This document shows, in pieces, positions 1 to 6,573 of a DNA stretch of 13,796 nt (positions are counted from its first letter, which is position 1; the number at the start of each line of letters is the position of its first letter). This stretch comes from Alphaproteobacteria bacterium MarineAlpha6_Bin2. GTDB taxonomy: Bacteria > Pseudomonadota > Alphaproteobacteria > GCA-002720895. The stretch spans positions 1-13,796 of the forward strand of contig PTKQ01000003.1 in assembly GCA_002937815.1 (NCBI GenBank), given 5' to 3'. The notes below the pieces were generated by a model. That model searched no databases. It saw only the letters and a program-made list of their open reading frames with translations, and had not been told where the DNA came from. The translations under genes were made by a program, and so were the position numbers.

Positions 1-2
1 AA

Positions 3-761
3 TTGGTTCTAAAAAAAAATCAAAGAAAAATAACAATGGTTGCACATTTGACCGAATTAAGAAATAGGTTAATTTATTGTACTTTATTTTTTTTATTTTT
101 TTTTATCTTATCTTATTTTTTTATTGATAAAATTTTTGCTTTTTTTACAGAACCTTTGGCAGATACCATCGCTGATAATGAAAATAAACGTTTAATTTTT
201 ACTGGATTAACAGAAGTTTTTATTAGTTATCTAAGGCTTTCTCTTTTAGTTAGTATTATTCTTTCTTTGCCTTTTACAATTTATCAAGTGTGGATATTTG
301 TAGCTCCTGGATTATTAAAAAAAGAAAAAAATATCATACTTCCATTCCTATTTTTAATTCCAATTATGTTTTTATTCGGTTTTTTTGTTGTCTACTATCT
401 AGTTATTCCTATTGCTTGGGAATTTTTTGTAGGTTTTAATACTGAAATATCTGGTCAGGATTTAAAAATAGATTTAGAACCTAAAGTTAACGAATATTTA
501 TCATTAGTGTTAAAATTAATTTTTGCATTTGGGGTTGCTTTTCAACTACCAGTAGCAATTCTTTTATTTACAATATTAGGATTAATCTCTTCTGAAGCTC
601 TTAAAAAAAATAGAAGATATATTGTGGTAATAGTTTTTTTAATAGCCGCTATTATTACTCCTCCAGATATCTTTTCTCAAATAGGTTTAGCAATACCTAT
701 TCTTTTTTTATATGAGTTATCGATTTTTGTTTCCAAATTTATAGAAAAAAAGAAGAAATAA
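3..761 (+). CDS. tatC: Sec-independent protein translocase subunit TatC (5' end uncertain)
   Basis: TatC is the multi-spanning inner-membrane receptor of the twin-arginine pathway; with TatB it binds the RR signal peptide of folded precursors. The protein shows six hydrophobic segments at about residues 23-41, 76-97, 111-133, 167-190, 205-220 and 226-244. Family motifs are the N-terminal HLTELRNRL (15-23), the QVWIFVAPGL loop with Glu108 (matching the signal-peptide-binding Glu103 of E. coli), and TPPDIFSQ (219-226) before a final AIP. Length (252 aa) is normal and the C-terminus is complete. The frame is open to the left edge, so the true start may be the TTG at 3, a codon outside the window, or ATG at 36; the last would begin only two residues before the conserved HLTELR and seems too short. 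tatA and tatB would be expected just upstream, outside the window. Confidence 0.95.
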   Translation: MVLKKNQRKITMVAHLTELRNRLIYCTLFFLFFFILSYFFIDKIFAFFTEPLADTIADNENKRLIFTGLTEVFISYLRLSLLVSIILSLPFTIYQVWIFVAPGLLKKEKNIILPFLFLIPIMFLFGFFVVYYLVIPIAWEFFVGFNTEISGQDLKIDLEPKVNEYLSLVLKLIFAFGVAFQLPVAILLFTILGLISSEALKKNRRYIVVIVFLIAAIITPPDIFSQIGLAIPILFLYELSIFVSKFIEKKKK

Positions 762-765
762 CTTT

Positions 766-774
766 TGTTATAAT
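766..774 (+). promoter_or_regulatory. Extended -10 promoter element before serS
   Basis: TGTTATAAT at 766-774 is a perfect extended -10 element (TGn plus TATAAT). It lies just after the tatC stop, and the expected start of transcription near 781 would leave a leader of about 14 bases before the serS ATG. No -35 hexamer is visible at the correct distance, which extended -10 promoters do not require. In such AT-rich DNA chance matches are common, so this is a candidate internal promoter. Confidence 0.45.
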
Positions 775-794
775 AAAATTTTTAAATTAAAAAA

Positions 795-2054
795 ATGTTA
801 GATATAAAGTGGATAATTTCCAACCCTGATCAAGCAGATAAATTATTTGCCAAAAGAGGGATTAAACCAATGACAAAAAAATTAATTAAAATGAGTCAAG
901 GTAGGTCGGAATCAATAACTAATCTTGAAAAATTGCTTGAAAGAAGAAATGTTTTATCAAAGAAAATTCCTAATATAAAGGATAAAATAGAAAAAAATAA
1001 TTTAATTAATGAAGTTAAAAAAATAAAAAATGAAATTAGCAAGTTGCAACCCGAATCTAATTTTGATTCATCCTCATTATATAATGAACTAATAAAATTA
1101 CCTAACTTTCTAGATGAAGACGTTCCTAAAGGTAACAGCGAACAAGATAATAAAGAAATAAAAAAGTATGGAAATATAAAAGAATTTAATTTTAAAAGCA
1201 AAGATCATGTAGAAATTGGTCAAAATTTAAAACTAATGGACTTTAAAACCGCAGCTAAAGTATCTGGCTCTAGGTTTGTATATTTAAAAGGAAACCTTGC
1301 GATGATGGAAAGAGCTTTAGCGGCGTTTATGTTAGATATCAATATTCATGAGGGTGGTTTTCAAGAAATATATACACCATTAATTGCTAATGACCAAGCT
1401 TTAGTTGGGACTGGACAACTTCCTAAATTTGATTCTGATATTTTCAAAATTAAAGACAATTACTGGCTTATCCCAACCAGCGAGGTTACTTTAGTTAATA
1501 TGGTAAGGGAAAGTATTATTGAAAAAGATAAATTGCCTTTAAGATATACTTCTTACAGTCAATGTTTTAGATCAGAAGCAGGTGCGGCTGGAAAAGATAC
1601 TAGGGGAATGAAACGATTGCACCAATTTGGAAAAGTAGAATTGGTTTCAGTTACTTTACCTGACCAGTCAAAAAATGAGCACCTTCACCTGCGTTCTATA
1701 GCTGAAAAAATATTACAAAAACTTGAATTACATTACAGAGTTTGCGAATTATGTTCAGCAGAAGTGGGCTTTGCTGCAAAAAAAACATATGATATTGAAG
1801 TATGGATACCAAGTCAAAAAAAATATATGGAAATTTCTAGTATTTCAAATTGTGGAGATTTTCAAGCACGAAGAATTAATGCCAGGTTTAAAAATAAAGA
1901 AAAGAAGAATGAATTTGTTCACACACTTAATGGTTCTTCTCTAGCAGTAGGAAGAACAATTATAGCGATTTTAGAAAATTATCAGAATAAAGATGGTTCA
2001 ATTTCAGTTCCTGATATTTTAAAAAAATATATGAATAATTTGGAAAGGATATAA
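795..2054 (+). CDS. serS: Serine--tRNA ligase (SerRS)
   Basis: Cytosolic class II aminoacyl-tRNA synthetase that charges tRNA-Ser (and tRNA-Sec where present) with serine. Residues about 30-100 are Lys/Glu-rich and fit the N-terminal antiparallel coiled coil that grips the long variable arm of tRNA-Ser. The catalytic core shows the PTSEV stretch, motif 2 at about 258-285 (FRSEAGAAGKDTRGMKRLHQ), the ISSISNCGDFQARRINAR region, and motif 3 at about 380-400 (NGSSLAVGRT, Arg387). At 419 aa it is close to the usual length of about 430. There is no clear Shine-Dalgarno before the ATG. It follows tatC by 33 bases and precedes pcm by 8. The serS-pcm junction is unusual because alphaproteobacteria normally have surE between them. 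Confidence 0.97.
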   Translation: MLDIKWIISNPDQADKLFAKRGIKPMTKKLIKMSQGRSESITNLEKLLERRNVLSKKIPNIKDKIEKNNLINEVKKIKNEISKLQPESNFDSSSLYNELIKLPNFLDEDVPKGNSEQDNKEIKKYGNIKEFNFKSKDHVEIGQNLKLMDFKTAAKVSGSRFVYLKGNLAMMERALAAFMLDINIHEGGFQEIYTPLIANDQALVGTGQLPKFDSDIFKIKDNYWLIPTSEVTLVNMVRESIIEKDKLPLRYTSYSQCFRSEAGAAGKDTRGMKRLHQFGKVELVSVTLPDQSKNEHLHLRSIAEKILQKLELHYRVCELCSAEVGFAAKKTYDIEVWIPSQKKYMEISSISNCGDFQARRINARFKNKEKKNEFVHTLNGSSLAVGRTIIAILENYQNKDGSISVPDILKKYMNNLERI

Positions 2055-2062
2055 AACTATTA

Positions 2063-2692
2063 TTGAATGCAAATATAAATAAAATTCATTTAATATTAGA
2101 ACTAAGAAAACTTGGTATTATAAACACAGATATCCTTTCTGTATTTGAAGATATTCCAAGAGAAAAATTTATTGATAAAGAATTATCTTATAAAGCTTAT
2201 CACAATAGAGCTTTGCCAATATCTTGCAATCAAACAATAAGCCAACCTGGTGTAGTTGCCATGATGACACAAATATTAGAGCCTAAAAAAAATTATAAAG
2301 TTTTAGAAATTGGTACGGGATCTGGTTACCAAACTGCAGTTTTATCAAAATTATTTAGAATAGTATATACTATTGAAAGATATAAATTATTATTTCAGAA
2401 TGCTAAAAATGTTTTAGAAAAATTAAAAGTAAAAAATATAGTTTTTTACCATGGTGACGGCTTAAAAGGCTGGCCTGCAAAGTTTCTTTTTGATAGAATT
2501 ATAATTACTGCTTTAGCAAAAGAAATGCCTAAATACCTTATAGATCAGTTGTCTGATGGGGGTGTCATGGTTTTACCTTTAGTTTATAAATCTGAACAAT
2601 TTATAACACGAGTTACTAAAATAAAAAATAATGTTAAAATTAAAAAATATTGGAGAGTAAGATTTGTCCCATTATTACCAGGGATAAAATAA
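2063..2692 (+). CDS. pcm: Protein-L-isoaspartate O-methyltransferase
   Basis: SAM-dependent cytosolic enzyme that methylates L-isoaspartyl residues formed when proteins age, starting their repair. Visible signatures are the substrate-side QTISQPGVVAMMT (about residues 57-69), SAM-binding motif I VLEIGTGSGYQ (80-90), the acidic end of strand 2 YTIER, YHGDGLKGWP with FDRIIITA (motif II), and LSDGGVMVLPL (motif III). Its 209 aa equal the E. coli length. TTG at 2063 is chosen as start: the frame is closed by TAA at 2036, and no ATG or GTG lies in frame between that stop and the conserved domain. AAAGGA at 2044-2049, inside the serS end, could serve as a somewhat distant ribosome binding site. The 8-base gap to serS implies cotranscription. 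Confidence 0.93.
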   Translation: MNANINKIHLILELRKLGIINTDILSVFEDIPREKFIDKELSYKAYHNRALPISCNQTISQPGVVAMMTQILEPKKNYKVLEIGTGSGYQTAVLSKLFRIVYTIERYKLLFQNAKNVLEKLKVKNIVFYHGDGLKGWPAKFLFDRIIITALAKEMPKYLIDQLSDGGVMVLPLVYKSEQFITRVTKIKNNVKIKKYWRVRFVPLLPGIK

Positions 2693-2763
2693 TTTTAAAT
2701 TAAAAGTTTTAACTTTTATAAAAAAGTATGTAATATTTAAAAAAATATTTTTTTATTTATTTT
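2693..2763. other. A/T-only inverted repeats between pcm and yajC
   Basis: This 71-base spacer is the largest gap in the left cluster. It contains a perfect inverted repeat at 2701-2718 (TAAAAGTT, two bases, AACTTTTA), then a second one at 2732-2749 (AATATTT, four bases, AAATATT) followed by a T-rich run to about 2763. The second could be a weak intrinsic terminator after pcm. Both stems are almost pure A/T and may be chance. The position is where nlpD or another gene lies in many relatives, so it may be a deletion scar; that is inference. Confidence 0.3.
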
Positions 2764-3048
2764 ATGAATGATACATTATTAACATTTTTACCATTAGTTT
2801 TAATTTTTGTTGTTTTTTATTTTCTTTTGATACGACCTCAACAAAAAAAAATGAAAGAACACAAAGAAATGATTAGTAAAGTTAAAAGAGGAGATAAAAT
2901 TTTAACAGCAGGTGGTATCTATTGCAAAGTATCGAGAGTAATTGACGAAACTCAAGTAGAAGTTGAAATTACAAATGGTGTAAAGATTTTAATTTCAAAA
3001 CCAACAATTACGGATGTTATAAGTTCAACTGACTCTTCAAATTCATAA
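2764..3048 (+). CDS. yajC: Preprotein translocase accessory subunit YajC
   Basis: Small inner-membrane partner of SecD-SecF in the holo-translocon. The 94-aa protein has one N-terminal transmembrane helix (about residues 5-24), the hallmark FFLLIRPQQKK type junction (here FYFLLIRPQQKK), and a short cytoplasmic domain with RGDKILTAGGIYCKVSRV, which is the family pattern. Length is typical (about 90-110). It stands 12 bases before secD in the classic yajC-secD-secF order, so the three are probably cotranscribed from a promoter in the preceding A/T-rich spacer. No ribosome binding site is apparent. Confidence 0.95.
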   Translation: MNDTLLTFLPLVLIFVVFYFLLIRPQQKKMKEHKEMISKVKRGDKILTAGGIYCKVSRVIDETQVEVEITNGVKILISKPTITDVISSTDSSNS

Positions 3049-3060
3049 TAGTCTATTGTA

Positions 3061-4638
3061 ATGGTACAATTTAAAAAATGGCAAACATTTATAGTTATAT
3101 TATTTGGCATATTAGGATTTATTTTTTCCATTCCAAATTTTTTTAAATCTGAAACATTAAATAATTTTCCAAATTTTTTTCCAAAAAAACAAATTGTACT
3201 TGGCTTGGATCTCCAAGGCGGTTCATATTTACTTCTTGAGGTTGATACAAATTCTGTAATCAATGACAATTTAAACAATTTCATGGATGAAGTCCGTTTA
3301 ATGTTAAGAAAAAATAAAATCTCTTATTCTCGGTTTAATTTAGAAGAAAAAATTATTACCTTACAGATTAAAAATCAAAATAAAAAAGATCTTTTAGAAA
3401 AAAAATTAAAGAAATTTTCAAATGATATTGAATATAAATTTATAGATGACAATACTCTAACTTTGAATTTTACTGATCAAAAACTTTTTTCAATTCAAGA
3501 TACGGCGGTACTTCAATCTGTTGAAGTTGTTAGAAGGAGAGTTGATGAATTCGGAACAAAAGAACCTACTATTCAAAGGCAGGGTGTTAAAAGAATTTTG
3601 TTAGAGTTGCCCGGTATAACCGACCCTGAAAGATTAAAGAAACTTTTAGGAAAGACAGCAAAACTTAGCTTCCAGGTAGTGGATGAAGATATTACTTCAA
3701 GTGAATTAAAATCTGGAAAACATAAACCTGGTATTGTTGTTTTACCTTCTGATAAACTTGTGGATGAAAATAGCGAACCTATATTATATGCTATAAAAAA
3801 AAGAGACACAATTTCAGGTGATCTATTAATTAACGCCTCTCCTTCACTAGATCGTAATAGTCCAGTAGTTTCTTTCCAATTTAATAGTAAAGGTGGAAGA
3901 AAATTTGGAAATATTACAAAGAAATATGTTGGAAGTAGAATAGCAATAATTTTAGATAATAAAGTAATTAGTGCTCCAAATATTCGAGAACCTATCACAG
4001 GTGGAAGAGGCATTATAACCGGTCAATTTACATTTCAAGAAGTAACAGATTTAGCTATGCTTTTACGCGCAGGAGCACTGCCTGCACCTTTAAATATACT
4101 GGAAGAGCGTTCAGTCGGACCAAGCTTAGGTACTGATTCAATTCAATCTGGAAAATTTGCCAGCATTTTAGGTTTTATATTAATAATAATTTTTATGTAT
4201 TTAATTTATGGGACATTCGGAATTTTTGCAAATATAGCCTTAATATTTAATTTATTAATTTTGTTATCAATCTTAACTTTAATTCAGGCCACTTTAACCT
4301 TGCCTGGAATTGCTGGTATAGTTTTAACAATAGGAATGGCAGTTGATGCCAATGTATTAATATTTGAAAGAATAAAAGAAGAAATTAAGTTAGGACTTTC
4401 ACCCATTGCTTCTGTTGATATTGGATACAAACAAGCTTTAAAAACAATTATTGATGCGAATGTTACAACTCTTATAGCAGCTGTAATGTTATTTGGATTA
4501 GGATCCGGACCTGTTAAAGGATTTGCTGTTACATTATCTTTTGGAATTATAACTTCTATGTTTACTGCAATAATGTTTACAAGAATTTTAATTATAATTT
4601 GGTTAAAAAAAACTAATCCAAAAGTTATTAATTTATAA
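3061..4638 (+). CDS. secD: Protein translocase subunit SecD
   Basis: Inner-membrane RND-type protein that with SecF uses proton-motive force to pull and release preproteins on the periplasmic side after SecYEG translocation. TM1 lies at about residues 9-25, followed by the large periplasmic domain: GLDLQGG (48-54), VEVVRRRVDEFGTKEP and GVKRILLELPGI in the P1 base, and a head region ending with ILDNKVISAPNIREPI. The C-terminal half holds five more helices from about 367. TM4 carries GMAVDANVLIFERIKEE with Asp429, matching the essential proton-relay aspartate of E. coli SecD. At 525 aa it is shorter than E. coli SecD (615) but normal for alphaproteobacteria. It sits 12 bases after yajC and 11 before secF. 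Confidence 0.97.
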   Translation: MVQFKKWQTFIVILFGILGFIFSIPNFFKSETLNNFPNFFPKKQIVLGLDLQGGSYLLLEVDTNSVINDNLNNFMDEVRLMLRKNKISYSRFNLEEKIITLQIKNQNKKDLLEKKLKKFSNDIEYKFIDDNTLTLNFTDQKLFSIQDTAVLQSVEVVRRRVDEFGTKEPTIQRQGVKRILLELPGITDPERLKKLLGKTAKLSFQVVDEDITSSELKSGKHKPGIVVLPSDKLVDENSEPILYAIKKRDTISGDLLINASPSLDRNSPVVSFQFNSKGGRKFGNITKKYVGSRIAIILDNKVISAPNIREPITGGRGIITGQFTFQEVTDLAMLLRAGALPAPLNILEERSVGPSLGTDSIQSGKFASILGFILIIIFMYLIYGTFGIFANIALIFNLLILLSILTLIQATLTLPGIAGIVLTIGMAVDANVLIFERIKEEIKLGLSPIASVDIGYKQALKTIIDANVTTLIAAVMLFGLGSGPVKGFAVTLSFGIITSMFTAIMFTRILIIIWLKKTNPKVINL

Positions 4639-4649
4639 TTTTAAAAAAA

Positions 4650-5552
4650 ATGCCAATACTCAATATTTTTCCACGAAATACTAATTATAAATTTATGAGA
4701 TTGAGAAAAATAGCAATATTTTTTTCAATTTCACTTTTTATTATTTCATTTATTTCAATTTTTATTCAAGGATTAAATTTTGGAATTGATTTTACTGGAG
4801 GAGTTTTAATTGAATTAAGATCAAAAAATGAAATAATTAATTTAACTGACTTGAGAGGCAACTTAAATAAATTAAATATAGGAGAAGTGCAGTTACAAAC
4901 AATTGGTAGCGATAATGATATTGCCATTAGAGTTCAAAAGGATTCTGGCGATGATAAACAATTAGATTCAATTAAAAAAATTAAAAATGCTTTATCAAAT
5001 ATTGAAATTGAATTTAGAAGAACTGAATATGTAGGGCCAAAAGTTGGCAAAGAATTAATTAGAGCAGGATTAATAGCGATTTTATTTTCTTTATTAGGAA
5101 TTTTAGCTTATATTTGGCTGAGATTTGAATGGCATTTTGCATTAGGTGCTATAATAGCACTTATTCATGATGTTTTTTTAACTATTGGTTTTTTTTCAAT
5201 TTTTCAATTTGAATTCAATTTAGCTACAGTTGCCGCTGTTTTAACTATAGCCGGATACTCGATCAACGATACTGTTGTAATATATGATAGAATTAGAGAG
5301 ACATTAAGAAAATATAAAGAAGCTCCATTTGAAGAGATAATTAATTTATCATTAAATAGGACACTATCACGAACTTTGATGACAAGTTTAACAACTTTAT
5401 TAGCATTATTAGCATTATTTATTTTTGGCGGTAATGTTATATCTGGTTTTATAATTGCTTTGATATGGGGCGTTATTATTGGAACCTATTCATCACTTTA
5501 CATCGCTTCTCCTGCTTTATTAATTTTAAATGTTGATCAAAGAAGGAAATAA
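4650..5552 (+). CDS. secF: Protein translocase subunit SecF
   Basis: Partner of SecD in the inner-membrane SecDF complex. The 300-aa protein has TM1 at about 20-38, the family signature NFGIDFTGG (43-51), a small periplasmic P4-like domain, then EYVGPKVGKELIRAGL before TM2 and five C-terminal helices. TM4 carries AGYSINDTVVIYDRIRETL with Asp207, equivalent to Asp213 of E. coli SecF. Length is normal. The start fits because the residues before TM1 (NTNYKFMRLRK) align with the N-terminus of known SecF proteins. No Shine-Dalgarno is seen; the 11-base gap to secD suggests coupled expression. The gene ends 7 bases before the preferred start of the Mth938-like gene. Confidence 0.97.
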   Translation: MPILNIFPRNTNYKFMRLRKIAIFFSISLFIISFISIFIQGLNFGIDFTGGVLIELRSKNEIINLTDLRGNLNKLNIGEVQLQTIGSDNDIAIRVQKDSGDDKQLDSIKKIKNALSNIEIEFRRTEYVGPKVGKELIRAGLIAILFSLLGILAYIWLRFEWHFALGAIIALIHDVFLTIGFFSIFQFEFNLATVAAVLTIAGYSINDTVVIYDRIRETLRKYKEAPFEEIINLSLNRTLSRTLMTSLTTLLALLALFIFGGNVISGFIIALIWGVIIGTYSSLYIASPALLILNVDQRRK

Positions 5553-5559
5553 AGTAGAA

Positions 5560-5916
5560 ATGGACATTAATTCTTTAATTAATAAAAATAAAATTAGTCT
5601 AGATGGATATGGAGATAATAAATTTATTGTTTCTGGTAAAATTTATAAAAGTCCAATATTGATTTTACCTAATAAAATTACAATTAAAAAAAATTTAAGA
5701 TTAAATAATCTTAAAAAAAAAGATTTGGAAAAAATTGTAAAAAGTTATAAATTGGAATTCCTTGTTTTAGGTTACAATTTAAAAAAAAGAAATATTTTTA
5801 AATGTAAAAGTTCATTAATAAAAGTCATGAATACAGGCGCAGCATGTAGGACAATTAATATTTTATTATTCGAGAAAAGATCAGTTGGAGCCTTGCTATT
5901 TCCTATAAAAGATTAA
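5560..5916 (+). CDS. Mth938-like domain protein (DUF498/COG3737 family)
   Basis: Small soluble protein of the family that includes archaeal Mth938 and mitochondrial NDUFAF3 (a complex I assembly factor); the bacterial role is not established. It is recognised from ISLDGYGDNKFIVSGKIYKSP (an i.aYG.ggF.v.G pattern), ILILPN, EFLVLGYN and the closing NTGAACRTINILLFEKRSVG, where AACRT (94-98) is the most conserved stretch. From ATG 5560 the protein is 118 aa and begins right at the domain; an upstream in-frame ATG at 5530 would add ten residues and overlap the secF end by 23 bases. AGAAGGA at 5541-5547 favours 5560. Location directly after secF is common in alphaproteobacteria. It converges on the next gene, sharing TTAA as overlapping stops. 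Confidence 0.85.
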   Translation: MDINSLINKNKISLDGYGDNKFIVSGKIYKSPILILPNKITIKKNLRLNNLKKKDLEKIVKSYKLEFLVLGYNLKKRNIFKCKSSLIKVMNTGAACRTINILLFEKRSVGALLFPIKD

Positions 5917-6425
5917 TATAAATTTTGAGCTGAAACCATAGCATAAAGCATTGGTATTGATAGCGCTGTATTTGTTCTTGAAAATAACATTGCTTTTCTT
6001 CCAGCTGCTGGTTTATCGTCAGGATTAGCGTTAACTATTCCCAAAGCAATTTTTTGATTTGGCCAAATAATCATCCAAACATTATATGCCATAATTATTC
6101 CTAACCACATTCCAATTCCAATAACTGTAGATTTTTGGGATCCTGTTTCTAGAATACCAAGGGCTAATGCATCATATAAATATCCATTTAAATGAGCAGT
6201 GGTTAATCCAGTAATAATTGTTGCTAGTGCAGCCCATCGAAACCAAAATAATGCAGCAGGAGCAATTACTTTACTAATAGCTGGTTTTTCATTATCTGGA
6301 ATTTTTGACATTGAAGGGATTTGAACAAAATTAAAATACCAAAGCAAACCTATCCACATTACGCCACTCAACACATGGAGCCAACGAGAAAAAAAAGATA
6401 AATATGTTGGTTCAAAAAAATCCAT
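5913..6425 (-). CDS. PuuD-like (urate oxidase N-terminal family) integral membrane protein
   Basis: A 170-aa inner-membrane protein resembling the membrane domain of bacterial urate hydroxylase PuuD (Urate_ox_N family). Four hydrophobic helices lie at about residues 9-30, 54-77, 97-118 and 149-167. Family-like features are RWLHVLSGVMWIGLLWYFNF in helix 1 (His17) and the C-terminal SRTNTALSIPMLYAMVS, which resembles the SR.NTyltlPvlF.MiSNHY end of PuuD; here the end reads SAQNLY, so that motif's histidine is absent. It lacks the cytochrome c domain of full PuuD, and no purine-degradation gene is adjacent, so urate oxidation should not be assumed. A heme-binding redox role is possible but not shown. 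The ATG is 4 bases after the stop of the 30-residue peptide gene, with no Shine-Dalgarno of its own, suggesting translational coupling. Confidence 0.75.
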   Translation of the reverse strand: MDFFEPTYLSFFSRWLHVLSGVMWIGLLWYFNFVQIPSMSKIPDNEKPAISKVIAPAALFWFRWAALATIITGLTTAHLNGYLYDALALGILETGSQKSTVIGIGMWLGIIMAYNVWMIIWPNQKIALGIVNANPDDKPAAGRKAMLFSRTNTALSIPMLYAMVSAQNLY

Positions 6426-6429
6426 TATT

Positions 6430-6522
6430 TTAATAGATATAATTTATTAATGAAACCATCACTATTGTTAACAAAATTCCAATTACAATTGTTTTTGGTA
6501 ATGATTCAAGTGGATTGCCCAT
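6430..6522 (-). CDS. 30-residue single-helix membrane peptide, unknown function
   Basis: Short open reading frame that reads M-G-N-P-L-E-S-L-P-K followed by a hydrophobic stretch (about residues 11-28) with two Tyr at the end. It would be a one-pass membrane peptide with a short polar N-terminus. Support for expression: AGGAG at 6533-6537 (minus strand) lies 10 bases before the ATG, one of the clearest ribosome binding sites in the window, and the stop is 4 bases before the start of the PuuD-like membrane protein. It follows uvrA by 38 bases on the same strand. The arrangement suggests a small subunit or stabiliser of the PuuD-like protein, as CydX or CcoQ are for oxidases; this is inference, and the family is not recognised. 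It could also be a leader peptide that sets translation of the next gene. Confidence 0.65.
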   Translation of the reverse strand: MGNPLESLPKTIVIGILLTIVMVSLINYIY

Positions 6523-6544
6523 AATTTTTAAACTCCTAGAAATA

Positions 6545-6573
6545 ATTCTTAAAAAAAAAACTATTTTTGTAAA
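6545..6573 (-). promoter_or_regulatory. Possible promoter at the end of uvrA for the peptide/PuuD-like pair
   Basis: On the minus strand TTTACA (6573-6568) and AAGAAT (6550-6545) are separated by 17 bases that include a ten-T run just after the uvrA TAG. Expected transcription start is near 6538, immediately before the AGGAG ribosome binding site of the 30-residue gene. The hexamers match the sigma-70 consensus at 5 of 6 and 4 of 6 positions. The T run could alternatively help end the uvrA transcript, though no GC stem precedes it. Confidence 0.3.

Noticed and set aside
36..38. ATG as the tatC start
   Set aside because: It would begin two residues before the conserved HLTELR motif, whereas TatC proteins usually have several residues before it; an upstream start is more likely but cannot be seen.
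2701..2718. Perfect inverted repeat after pcm as a stand-alone terminator
   Set aside because: The loop would be only two bases, the stem holds one G-C pair per arm, and no T run follows directly; it is described only as part of the A/T-rich spacer.
3573..4013. 146-codon open frame on the minus strand inside secD
   Set aside because: Antisense to conserved SecD coding sequence, with a composition that mirrors it; no independent support.
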